Shown here piece after piece: positions 22,148-32,819 of a stretch of DNA of 64,000 nucleotides. The translations under genes and the position numbers were made by a program. The notes under the pieces are model-generated. The model ran no database searches. It was not told where the DNA came from and saw nothing but the letters and a program-made list of their open reading frames with translations. Every line of letters begins with the position of its first letter. The first letter of the stretch is position 1. Source of the stretch: Limnephilus marmoratus (lineage: Eukaryota > Arthropoda > Insecta > Trichoptera > Limnephilidae); the NCBI GenBank assembly GCA_917880885.1, contig OU862922.1, positions 22,754,627 to 22,818,626 of the forward strand. The letters are read 5' to 3'.

Positions 22148-22561
22148 ATGAATATGGATAAATAATTCTGTCCATAAACAAACTTAATTCATTAAAGCAG
22201 GGCCGTAGCCAGAGAAAAAATTCGGGGAACAGTCTTTATAGAAATACGTAAAATAAATTTTTTTCATAAAAGGAATTAAATGGTTTTACATATCAATCTC
22301 GTCACAATTTTTTATAATTACAAAATTAAATTTAGTGTTCTAGCTTTCTTTGCAGCGAACAAATCAATTACCTTATCGGTGTCAATGTCAATTTGGGGGG
22401 GATCAATACCCCTTGATCCCCCCCCCCTGGCAACGGCCTTGCTGATTCAAGAAAGGCATACAGATCCATTATTGTATTCGTGATTCAATGCAAGTATTTG
22501 TAAGCCTTCCCTGAAAGACTTGAGTATGTTTATGGACAAAACTATTTATTCATATTCCACG
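22148..22561. mobile_element. Nested inverted-repeat element with hAT-like inner termini
   Basis: Outer inverted repeats: GAATATGGATAAATAATTCT then GTCCATAAACAAACTT (left, from 22150), complementary to AGTATGTTTATGGAC...ATTCATATTC (right, 22523-22557). Inside, CAGGGCCGTAGCCAG (22198) and GGCAACGGCCTTG (ends 22441) are inverted ends of the CAGNG type seen in hAT elements, enclosing G/C-runs. The 8 bp beside the inner ends (CATTAAAG, CTGATTCA) do not match, so hAT assignment is tentative. Confidence 0.55.
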
Positions 22562-22635
22562 TGTACAGGAGCAAACAAGGAATTATATCTGAAAATTTAA
22601 AAGCGTAACTTGTTAAAAGTGTTTTTATGTTAAAA

Positions 22636-23154
22636 CTAGCTGGTACCCGGCATGCGTTGCTATGCCGTTTAATAAAGAAAAAATTTCTCCCTGCGTGTCC
22701 TTTCCCATTCATCCATTTCCCCTTCCGCCTCCCCTCCCTCTCCCGCGTCCCATTCCCCATCTCGCGTTTCCACTCCAACTCCTCCACCTTCCCTCTCCCT
22801 ACTCCACTCCTCCCTTTCCCCATCCCGCAAACCTTCCTCCCGAGTTCCCCTCCCCCCTCCTAGGTTCCCCTTCCTATCCTGGGTTCCCCTCCCCTCCCGC
22901 GAATCCCCCACCCGAGTTCCCCTCCCCCCTTCCATACGTTCAGTCCCGGTCCATTCTGTTTTCAAACACCTCGCGTGCCACCCATTGAAATTTTTTATAC
23001 AAATTTCATAATGCCAGAGCTCGCCAGCAGTTTTATATAAACCTTGTCCTGACAATAACTAACACAAATAAAAAGAATTATCCAATTTGGTGCAGTCGTT
23101 CGGAAGTTATGGGCGTACATACATTTCGGCAATTCATTTTTATTTATATAGAGA
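22636..23154 (-). mobile_element. Non-autonomous Helitron, second copy
   Basis: On the minus strand it begins A|TCTCTATATAAATAAAAATG and ends CGCATGCCGGGTACCAGCTAG|T, with TC/CTAG ends and A/T flanks. It shares ATACAAATTTCATAATGCCAG with the element at 15469-16177. A C/T-rich tract occupies about 22700-22935. Open frames through the tract are low-complexity artefacts. Confidence 0.8.
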
Positions 23155-23222
23155 TTTGGTGCAGTCGTTCGGAAGTTATGCGCGTACATACATTTCGGCA
23201 ATTCATTTTTATTTATATAGAG
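23085..23222. repeat. Tandem 69-bp duplication of the Helitron 5' end
   Basis: ATTTGGTGCAGTCGTTCGGA starts at 23085 and again at 23154, followed by almost the same ~69 bp up to ATTTATATAGAGAT. The second copy runs directly into the hexanucleotide array. Confidence 0.92.
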
Positions 23223-24056
<834 letters not shown>

Positions 24057-24517
24057 ATAATTAAACTAGCGCTATCTATGAAAGAGCAGATTATGAATTA
24101 TTTTACGTATGGATTGTTGGATGAAGGAAAGATATAGGTTTGTATTTTCAGTAGTATCGTATATCTTGTCATAACAAATAAATAATAAAAGATTGAGATC
24201 TTTTGGGAGAGTCTCAGAGATATTATAATTCGGTAGCCAATGGGTTAACGAAACGAAGATGTTCACTTCGTGATTAATTTTCAAACAGGTTGATTATGAA
24301 TAATTATGAAAGAATGTTATTGATTATATTCTCCAGATAATTGACAGCTTCGCGAAAAAACAATTATCCAACGGCTAATTTGGAGTTGGTAAAGCCAAAG
24401 CCTCTCATCTCTCATTTTCTTTCATCATTATTTATCTCTCAATATTGGTTCAATCTCTTTTTGCACATACGGTACTGAATACAGGCCGTTTGCTAAATAT
24501 TACAAAACCTAACATTA
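24057..24517. other. AT-rich non-coding stretch
   Basis: No gene or repeat recognised between the hexamer array and the next element. Confidence 0.4.
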
Positions 24518-25858
24518 AGCTGGGTCCACACATATTCTTTTGTCCGTTCCGTTCCTCCGTTCCGTATCAGCGTCGCGATCAAGAACGCTAGTTTGGACGC
24601 CCGTTCGGAACGGTACGGTGTTACGGACGGGTAGAGGTACGCCACGATCCATCGGGAGTCGGTTTATTCGGCCCGTTCAAAGTAGCGATGTGTCAGTTCA
24701 GCTGGAATGGGCTCATGTGATCCGCTCCTTTGCGGGAAGCGGTTCCTACTCCCACTCCTTTTTCAAATCGACTACTCCCAGAGAACCCGGCCCAGTCCCA
24801 GTACTCTCCGCATCCAAATAAATCCGGCGGTAATCCGGCGGTCCGAGCAACTCAACGCCGAAGCGCGAAAACCGCACTCGAATACAAGTCCCGGGTTCCT
24901 TTAAACCCAAGCGCCTTGTTCCAAGCTACGTGAATCGCGACACAATCCATTCATTTCGCCCACTCCCGGACTCGCGCGAACGCCGCGAACTACTACATTC
25001 CTGACTCACCCCGTGGCCGCCGCGCCGGCTTGCTCCGCGATCCACGGTCCGGCGTCACTCACCATTCCACTCATGAGTCGCGGGTCTCGGTGAGTTCCCG
25101 ACACTCCCCGCTACCCGCGGCCGGCCAACTATGACACTTCCCCTTGAGTCACGTCACGAGCTGGGCGCTGGGCGTTCATCGTTCATTCGATCGCTGTTCG
25201 TTGATCGACACACACGTGCGTGACCCCTTCGGCTAGGCACGGAGTAGTTTTTAATTAGAGCGTCTTATCTGGTATCGTTAATCAACGGGTGACGTGCATT
25301 ATAAAATAATAGTTTATAGTAAAGCATTACAGCTTATTAATTTACTTATTTAAATTCTCAATAAAAGACCGTGCAGTGTAGATACATTGAATGTACCTAC
25401 ATTGTACGGGTGACGGGTCCTTGTTCTCGTACGGGTCTTGTCCGACTCCGGGGTTCTGAGTTCTCGTGTGGGTTCTACGAGTAGGTCCTGGTTCCGAGTT
25501 CTTTGAACCCGTGCGTCCCGTTTCGGTGCGCCGCAACAATACCCAGTGCCCAGTCCGCACCTAAGAACTCGGACCCGGGACCTGCTCCTAGAACTCGTGT
25601 ACTTTTAAAAGGAAGCAAGTCTCGGAGGCTTCCGGAAAAATGCAGAACTTACCCACCTCTAGTTCAAAGGCGATACGATACGGGTATGCGCCAGTCTGGA
25701 CGCGATCGCGGCATGCGCAGGTCGTTCTCTCTGTCGTTGGAATGAGCACGCGGATGCCGATGATCTCAGCGACGTACGGGCTATTTTTACTTGCGTCCAG
25801 AGTTTTTGATACGGAACGGAGGAACGGAACGGACAAAAGAACATGTGTGGACCCAGCT
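24518..25858. mobile_element. 1.34-kb TIR element with TTA flanks and GC-rich interior
   Basis: Left end AGCTGGGTCCACACATATTC then TTTTGTCCGTTCCGTTCC; right end is the near-exact complement (GGAACGGACAAAAGAACATG, TGTGGACCCAGCT). Inverted repeats extend about 55 bp to GTATCA/TGATAC. TTA flanks both sides (24515-24517, 25859-25861), consistent with a PIF/Harbinger-type 3-bp duplication. The interior (about 24540-25240) is much more GC-rich than its surroundings and has repeats such as ATCCGGCGGT. No transposase was recognised, so it is probably a large non-autonomous element. Confidence 0.82.
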
Positions 25859-25984
25859 TTATACATTACACTTTCTATGGAGCACTTATTATTATTATAA
25901 TAAAGCAGATCCGTGAAAAATCACGGGATATTATAATTATGCCATGTGTGAAGCTGAAAGAATTTATAAAATATTTGCTTCAAG

Positions 25985-26625
25985 ATCAACTAACTAAAAC
26001 CATCACGCCGTTTCCCCGCAGGGGTAGGCAGAGAGGACGGACTGCCAAACAACTCGATCTTGGCACACACTCCTTGCCTCGTTCACATTCATACATCGTC
26101 TCATACATGCTCTTCTATTATTCCGACTCTTCACATGGCCTGACTCAAGTATCTGATTCACTTGATCGTGCCGTGTCTTCCTCGGGCGTCCCCGACTTCT
26201 TCTTCCATTCACATTTGCGTCATATTTTCTTCTTCCTTACACTCCTTTCCTCGTTCATTCGCTCTACATGCCCAAACCATCTGAGCGTCCCTTTCTTAAT
26301 CTTACTCTCTTACTCATCACGCTCACATCAGCCTTGCATTCTTCGCGGATCGCCACATTTCTCACACGATCATACATGGTTTTACCACACATACGCCTCA
26401 GGGATCTCATTTCTACAGCATTCAGTCTACTTTCATCCTTCCTCTGCCAGTTCCATGCTTCACTGCCATGCATCAGGATAGGTACCGGCACTCCGTTATG
26501 GACGGCTAACTTCGCTTCTTTGAACAGTTTTTTGTTGGCGCCAACGGCGTTCAGTCCTCCATTAATAGAGTTGCCTGCATTTACCCTTCTTTCGATATCT
26601 CTTCAAGACTTCGACCAAGTATACC
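25985..26625 (-). pseudogene. RTE-like LINE reverse transcriptase C-terminus, frameshifted
   Basis: Minus-strand frames give RVNAGNSINGGLNAVG, AKLAVHNGVPVPILMHGSEA, WNWQRKDESRLNAVEMRSLR, RMCGK, then after a frame change GRRSRGRPRKTRHDQV, NRRACMRRCMNVNEARSVCQ and DRVVWQSVLSAYPCGETA. This is the C-terminal third of an invertebrate LINE often found as multicopy open frames (LYGSE.W, EMR.LR..CG, GRPRK, AYP). The break falls between the two frames near 26212-26264. Catalytic boxes are absent. Related scraps lie at 18468 and 37494. Confidence 0.85.
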
Positions 26626-27794
26626 CTAGACAAGCCCTGTGAAAGGCAAAATGACGCCGGGCTGAAAATAAAATTGGCTGAAGGTCCATTTATAAAAAAG
26701 TCCGTGCATTGTTTTGAACCGTTTAGATCGCACTGAGCTTTGTGTTTTACCTTTTTTCGGTCTTCAAGGTCTACACTGAAACTAATTTTTGTGTTAGCCG
26801 TCCGGACCGCGTTAATTTTTTTCAAACACAAAAATGTCACACTTCCGAGTATTGTACAAGATGCACGCCGCGGACTTTAATTTTGAAAATGTAGTCAGCT
26901 ATCTCAATATAAAAGAAAATATATGTCTTACAGATAGCTTTAAGGCACTGCATTCATGAACGTGACAAAGGGAAAGTTCTTAATTTTGTTTCTGGCAATT
27001 TTTCTGACGTCATATCAACTCACCGCGATGCTTGTGACGTCACGACAGACCGAATACATACCTACAATGAGTGCTGCGTCACAATATGGCTGTGGTATAC
27101 AAACTTTTTCAAAACGCGACCCGCTTTTAAATTCACCACCCGCTTTTTTAGGAATAATCAACCTGTTTAGTCGAAGTATTATTAATGTATCCATTATTAG
27201 TTTGTATGCGGACCTTGGTGGGAGGGTGTGTACAATATTACTTGTTTTGTTGTCGGTGGAGTCGCAAACCTACTTTATATATTGTAAAACAAAATTTGTT
27301 TAATAAAACTATCTAAGTGGGTAAAAATAAAGCGCCGCAGGTGAAAACATTATATCCGCAAGAACCAAAACAATGCTCTCGATTTTTTCATTTGGCCATA
27401 TTAAAGAACTTATAAAAGTACTTTCAATTTTGGCGGTTAATTCAAAAAAGTTAGTAAAAATTTCCAGACAAAATTTTTACTACGTTCAAGGTAAAACTAA
27501 TAAATGGTGTTGGTTTATTTTCGTTCGGAATTACAATATTTATAAGTACAATATTTCGTCAAGAAAATTTTAGTTATTTTGTAAAACGGAAACCTTTAAA
27601 ATACATTAAACACAGATCTCAACGAAGAACAGATGCACTCTTCTTCAATTAAGGTAAAGTTAACCTATCTTAAGTCACGGCATTCCGAATTTCTACCGTT
27701 TTATAACATATTTCTCTTGAACACTTAAAGTTTTTAAATTTCAAAAAAATACATACCTATTATTTTTGACGATAATAATATAATAGATAATATT
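26626..27794. other. Non-coding stretch with one possible small secreted-protein frame
   Basis: The stretch includes a 115-codon frame annotated separately. Otherwise AT-rich with no recognised repeats. Confidence 0.4.
26956..27303 (+). CDS. Doubtful 115-aa frame with signal-peptide-like start
   Basis: It starts MNVTKGKFLILFLAIFLTSY, a basic n-region then a hydrophobic core like a signal peptide, and ends shortly before AATAAA (27301-27306). The rest has no recognised domain, a second hydrophobic stretch (about 94-102) and no cysteine pattern. Two full TGACGTCA palindromes lie inside the frame (27005-27012, 27034-27041), which is odd for coding DNA. Chance frame is the more likely explanation. 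Confidence 0.15.
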   Translation: MNVTKGKFLILFLAIFLTSYQLTAMLVTSRQTEYIPTMSAASQYGCGIQTFSKRDPLLNSPPAFLGIINLFSRSIINVSIISLYADLGGRVCTILLVLLSVESQTYFIYCKTKFV

Positions 27795-27990
27795 TGACCG
27801 GTCAGTGTGGGCACAGCGCTTGGGTCCCACCTGGGCGTCGCGTGTTCGATTCCTCGGCAGGCTAAGTCCTCCATCACAACACAAGCAACATTTTCGGCTT
27901 TCTGTGGTGGTATTAGGAGATTTTCAAACATTGTTGGGCTATTCGTAACCCGGGAATGATTGTCTTTCTTTAAAAAAAAGAAATATCTAT
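27795..27990 (+). mobile_element. tRNA-derived SINE, family 1 copy 1
   Basis: TTGACCGGTCAGTGTGGGCA (A-box-like), GTCGCGTGTTCGATTCCTCG (B box GTTCGATTCC), then body AAGTCCTCCATCACAACACA...TTTCGGCTTTCTGTGGTGG and an A-rich end. It shares head and body with 52978-53160. The fold is too degenerate for a tRNA gene. Confidence 0.8.
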
Positions 27991-28436
27991 ACATTTGCCA
28001 CGCCGAAAGGGTTATTATATGAAATTCCCCCGACAGAAAGAATCGTAAGATATGCTCCTATTATTATAATTATTATGAATTATTGAAAAAAATCATAATT
28101 CATTGTTTCTTTAAATGCTATTTAAATATTTCCCCCAAGATTCTTGTTGTATTTTAAAGAGTCATGTTTTATTAAACATTTTCACAATTTTCGCTTGAAT
28201 ATTATCGTTTTTAATATAAGCGCACTCCTTCTAACTTTCTTATTAACATATCTCCCCTTCCTCTTCTTTTTGAGCGCTTACTGCCGGGTCACCACGAATT
28301 TTTGTTATTTTTTATTTATTATACGCAAAAAAACTTAATGTTTTCAGTAACCGATTCAAAACTTTAAAGAAAGATTATAGTTTTTGGCTAATACCTTTTG
28401 CAAAATAGAACAGAATCCTGTGAATAATTTCGACGC
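27991..28436. other. AT-rich non-coding stretch
   Basis: Nothing recognised. Confidence 0.4.
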
Positions 28437-28605
28437 ATCCGCCGCCAAGACCTGGACAAATATCACTCCATTAACCTGGGCACCCATGCTTAGTCACCAA
28501 ATGTAGCGAACCACTTGGGGTGACCTATAGCAGAGGCGTTGGTTATCCAATAAATGGTTTCCGAGGCGGCGCGGGCGGTACCCATATTCGCCTCCGAAAT
28601 GAATC
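28437..28605 (+). repeat. Dispersed repeat family 'GGGGTGACC', copy 1
   Basis: Core words in order: CCAAGACCTGGACAAA, AACCTGGGCACCC, TAGTCACCAAATGTAGCGAA, CCACTTGGGGTGACCTATAG, TTGGTTATCCAATAAATGGT, GGGCGGTACCCAT. Further copies lie at 34625, 39890, 49557 and 53362, all on the same strand. Copies vary at both ends and no poly(A) or inverted ends are obvious, so the class is unknown. Confidence 0.85.
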
Positions 28606-29309
28606 GCTTGTCACAATAAAGTTTAAAAAAAATTAATAAAATTTATAAAAGTCTCGTGTCCCCCTTGAAAACCACTGGTATTCATACAGCTTGTCGAAAC
28701 TGTCCATGAGACCAAAACGTGAACGAACTGTTGATGTGTTAGTGCGAAGAATTACACAGCAGGATAACTCGGTGGACAGTTGTATATTGCCGGGAACGCG
28801 TATGCAAGATGGCGGAATTCGAAGGAGAGTTTTGTTGCGAAATTAATGTTACTGGTGTTACTTTTATTGTGGTGTTCTCTATGGAAGGGCGTGTCTAGAT
28901 ATACTTGGTCGAAGCTTCAAGATCAATGTGTTTCAAAAATAAACATTGTCCATTTTAGAGACGATCAGCAATTTTCCTTTCGAATGAACGCCGTTTGTAG
29001 ACTTGAAAAGTTGCCATATCTCTCAAAAATTTAAACCAAAGAAATACATATTTAAATTTTAATAATTTATTTATTTGTTGAATCTGACAGAACATGGCAT
29101 AATATATTAGGTAATATATATTTAATATTTATTTAAACACTTGTTCCCACAATCAGTTCCAATTTTAAAAATGACTCCTAAAGTGCACCTTTTGATTTCT
29201 GTATGGATTTTTTATTTCATAGATATAGTATCTATGCACTCATTGTGCACTTACATTAAATTACAAAAACAAAATATTCTTGTATTAATATTTAAGAGGG
29301 TATTACCAG
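28606..29309. other. Non-coding stretch
   Basis: A 29-codon frame beginning AAGATGGCGGAATTC (ATG 28809) has a good start context but ends at 28898 without a splice donor or homologue I know; not called as a gene. Confidence 0.35.
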
Positions 29310-31195
29310 AGAAAACCACAAATATGTCATTTTTACATCAGATTTTAGACATATTGACCCTTTTCCACAAAAAATTATAAATGGATTGGTTATTTTATCT
29401 AACATTAGCATGTTTTAAATTTTGAGAAAAATGTTTATTTTTATTATAATAAGGTTATACCATAGGTCGTTGGCAGAGGCGGCCCGTGACAAAATTTGCC
29501 GGCAGTGCATTTCACAAAAAATGGTAACATTATTACGGGAAAATATAATTAATTGATTCACAGATTCGCGAAAACCAACATCAGGTTGTAATCGTATACC
29601 TATCAACTCGATCCAACAAACTGAATTGCAATACTATATGTATATGTACTGGGAGTATGAGTGTTCATTAACATTTCGGTAAAATAAAGGCTATCGTTTA
29701 CACAACTTTCACTTCACAATTTATCATCAACCACGAAAAAAAAATGTGTTCAAGCGATCACATTCACCATGCCAAGAGATGCTTTCGAATATTTAATACT
29801 TTGTTTTAAAAACTCTATTCATAGTTTTTTTCCCTTAACCTTACTTGTATTATATTTAGCAAAGGTTTTGGAGAGCCATTATTTTTCAAAAACAATTTAT
29901 TCTCAAATGAAATTCGGTTGCTTTTGAAAAAATCGACGTTAATCGCAATGTTTTCATTACCCCTCATTTTTAAATAAGTTTTTACAGAGCAAAACTAGCG
30001 AAAACCATTAAAAATGTGTCAATAGTGATCAGTGATCTGCCAAATGCTTGATTTCGCCGCCCCGGTGCGATGGTAGAGCTAATACATAACATTGTCAATT
30101 AGTTGAAAATTCGTTATTTCTAACTAAGTCAGTCATTCCAAACGTCCGGTAACATATGTATAACGCACGTTAAAGGTTTTGTCATAAACCAGAATGCTTC
30201 TGCGCATGTGCGCCGCTAGTGCACGAGCGTGTCATATATCTTCCCTTATGTCTTGCCCATTTCACGGTTCCAGCCTCTGTAGACTGTCCCAGTAGAAATA
30301 TCACTTCATGTGACGTCACGTCTCGGCACAACGGAAGATGCACGCATTGCTTTTTCGTATGCGCCGATGCGAGTTTAGTACGGAGTCTAATACGAAAGTT
30401 AATTGGTAAGGATATTATAACGAATTGGCGGGAATTCTTCGTGAATGAATGTTACAAATTTACACTTTTACACGTTTGTTGATGTTTGTACGAATTTACA
30501 CTTTTGACGTTGGCAGTGCATTGCACAAATGCACCAAGGCAGGGGCCGCCACTGGTCGTTGGCAGATTTGTTAAATTTTCAAAAAAGATTTTGTATTATA
30601 CCACACCCATTTCAAATCTCATGTAGTAAAATAAATCAATACATTATCTGGGTATCGCGTGTTTTAGATTTTTAATTTTAATTTAAATAAAACCATTAAA
30701 AAATATATACCTACATGTGTTTCTTGACGAAAATTGGTCCGGTTGTGTATTTATTTGCGCACTTACAAACTAATATATTCCAGATTTTTTTGACATTCTT
30801 ATATAACTAGAGCTTTAATTTATTCTAGAGCTCAACTTATGGAGTAGTAGAATAAAATGTGAAATATTTTATAACCTTCCATATATGTAACCAATTGTAA
30901 TATGTAAACAAAAAATTCTTGAAATAAACAAATTAAAAAAAAATAAAAAAAACTTAGACATTATTGAAAAATGATAAATACTTATAATCAAGAAATAATT
31001 ATAAAAAGTACATTATTTTAATAGTTTTATCATCACACCTTTCAGCATTTTTGGATGTAGGTATAAATTAAAGCAAATTTGGAATGAAATAAAATCGATA
31101 TTGAGTTATAACTTTTAAAAGCTGGTACGGAGAATAATTAATCTTTCTCATTGTAACCGCCCTGCACGATCGTAAGAACAACTTTCGACGAAATG
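29310..31195 (+). repeat. Large inverted duplication, left arm (interrupted by a hAT element)
   Basis: Excluding the insertion 29474-30554, this segment matches the reverse complement of 34790-35455. Shared words include TTTTCCACAAAAAATTATAA, TTTTAAATTTTGAGAAA, GGTCGTTGG, GATTTGTTAAATTTTCAAA, TTCAGCATTTTTG, ATAATTAATCTTTCTCATTG and GCCCTGCACGATCGTAAGAA. The arms are diverged, so the duplication is old. No coding frame; class unknown. Confidence 0.85.
29474..30554. mobile_element. hAT-type non-autonomous element, 1081 bp, 8-bp target duplication
   Basis: Ends CAGAGGCGGCCCGTGAC (left) and, read inward from the right, CAGTGGCGGCCCCTGCC. GTCGTTGG flanks it exactly on both sides (29466-29473, 30555-30562). 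CAGNGGCGGC ends and an 8-bp duplication define hAT elements. The subterminal GGCAGTGCATTTCACAAA is repeated inverted near the right end. No transposase frame was recognised. The paralogous arm at 35285-35300 retains the uninserted site. Confidence 0.92.
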
Positions 31196-31230
31196 TGGAT
31201 TTTCGGCCGCTGGCTGGTTAAACGCTCTTA

Positions 31231-31473
31231 GGGGGTTTTTCACCATCCTCCCAACAGCTTATCCATATACATAATGAATATTTTGGATTAATTCTACAGG
31301 ATTTATTTATTTAAAAAGTCTGAGTTTACTATTCGGTACTTGAACCTATGAACAATGGCTACATATAGGATAAATTAGCCGAAGTTTTTATCTGTTGCTG
31401 GTATTTATTTGTTTTTTTATTAATATTCGTTATGTGTACGGATAAGCTATTGGGAGGATGGTGAGAAACCCCT
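31231..31473. mobile_element. 243-bp MITE with TTA flanks
   Basis: GGGGGTTTTTCACCATCCTC then CCAACAGCTTATCCATA is inverted at the right end (GGATAAGCTATTGGGAGGAT then GGTGAGAAACCCCT). About 50-bp inverted repeats. TTA on both sides (31228-31230, 31474-31476) fits a PIF/Harbinger-type duplication. Non-coding. Confidence 0.82.
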
Positions 31474-31476
31474 TTA

Positions 31477-32101
31477 ATATAACGAAATATGTATATATAA
31501 ATTTTTTTAACGTGATAGGAAACAGAGCGACGTTTTATCCATACAAACGTAATCCCCAATTTCCTCTCTGGATTTTGACCAGGTAGCATTTCAGACCCCT
31601 CTGAAATCTCATTAAAAGCGATGATAAACTAACGTAACCGAATTAAAAGTAAATCAAAGTTCTAGAGTGCATTGTTCCGGAGTTACAGACAGAATCACAA
31701 CCGAAATTAGAATTTTTAATTTTGTACCTACCCATTGCTTGTTAGACTATCGTAAACTTTTCGGAGAATAAAATTGATGACACTTTTGCTTTCTTCAGGC
31801 TGTGCCCGGATTTAACTCTGTTTTAGTAGGACAAAATAGATATCCTATAATAATGCTGCATTGCATTGCCTACAAATTACAGTTAAAATACAAAAAATGT
31901 TCATTCAAAAAATCTATTTTCTGAAGCCGCAAAATTTTTTGCAAGGAATGCTTTTCAGAATTCAAATCTCGTTGAAATGAAAATAGTTGCATTGATCTAT
32001 AAATATTGCATTTATTTTCAATCACGGGCTACGCTGCTTCGAAACATTATTTAAATTGTCTAAAAATAAAAGATACCTCAGAATAATCATTCAAATTTAA
32101 A
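31477..32101. other. Non-coding stretch
   Basis: Nothing recognised. Confidence 0.4.
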
Positions 32102-32611
32102 TCTTTATATATATCGAATACATAAAATTCTCGTGTCACGGTGTTTGTTACCATACTCCTCCGAAACGGCTGGACCAATTTTGATGAAATTTTGTGTGCT
32201 TATCTGGTAGGTCTGAGAATCGACCAACATCTATTTTTCATACCCCTAAAAGTAAAGGGTGTTCCACTCCGAAGAAAATTATTTTCCCCATACATTTTGT
32301 ATGGAACGAATTCTCCTATTTTGAAAGAACTGCAGCAATATTGTAAGGGGTATAATATTGAACTGTGAACCAGGGGAGGGGGAGGGGGAGGGGGGAAAGG
32401 AACTCAGGAAGGGGGGTTAGCGGGACGGGGGAAGGGGAGAAGTGGAGTGGGGAGAGGGAGAGGGAACGCGAGAGGGGAAAGGATACGCAGGGAGAAACAA
32501 TTTAGATCAAGGTATGGTATACGCAGGGAGAAACAATTTAGATCAATTCAGCTAATAAGTTGACAACAGTTTTTGATTCTGAGGCGGTACGAAGTTCGCC
32601 GGATCAGCTAG
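32102..32611 (+). mobile_element. Non-autonomous Helitron, plus strand
   Basis: Starts A|TCTTTATATATATCG...CTCGTGTCACGGTGTTTGTT, contains CTCCGAAACGGCTGGACCAA and CTTATCTGGTAGGTCTGAGA, and ends GAAGTTCGCCGGATCAGCTAG|T. This is a classic insect Helitron-derived sequence. A purine-rich tract (32370-32490) precedes the 3' end, at the same relative place as the pyrimidine tracts of the minus-strand copies. The open frame 32141-32368 is not a gene. Confidence 0.85.
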
Positions 32612-32612
32612 T

Positions 32613-32819
32613 ATATATATAAAAATCACTTAACCGATTTTGTTGAAATTTGGCTTACTCTGTGTGATTTGGTCCAACTTAAAAGATAAGATAGTTTTTT
32701 TTTTATCTCTCTAGGTGGTGTGAGTTAATTTATCGTCACAGCACTTCTAAGTTGGGTAATCATCCAGTAGATGACGTTGTGTTTCGTTAGCCACAGAAAT
32801 GCGTGGCCGAGTCATCTAG
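32613..32819 (+). mobile_element. Second Helitron family, abutting the first
   Basis: Begins AATATATATAAAAATCACTT-like sequence immediately after the previous element's CTAG|T, contains GATTTTGTTGAAATTTGGCT and ends GCGTGGCCGAGTCATCTAG|T. The 3' end (GTTGTGTTTCGTTAGCCACA) matches 9287-9331. Confidence 0.65.

Noticed and set aside
22542..23055. Overlapping frames on both strands around the second C/T-rich tract
   Set aside because: Same artefact in the second Helitron copy.
28809..28898. Small frame with AAGATGGCGG start context
   Set aside because: Only 29 codons, no homologue or splice donor recognised.
32141..32368. 75-codon frame
   Set aside because: Lies entirely in the conserved non-coding part of a Helitron; the same words occur elsewhere without a frame.
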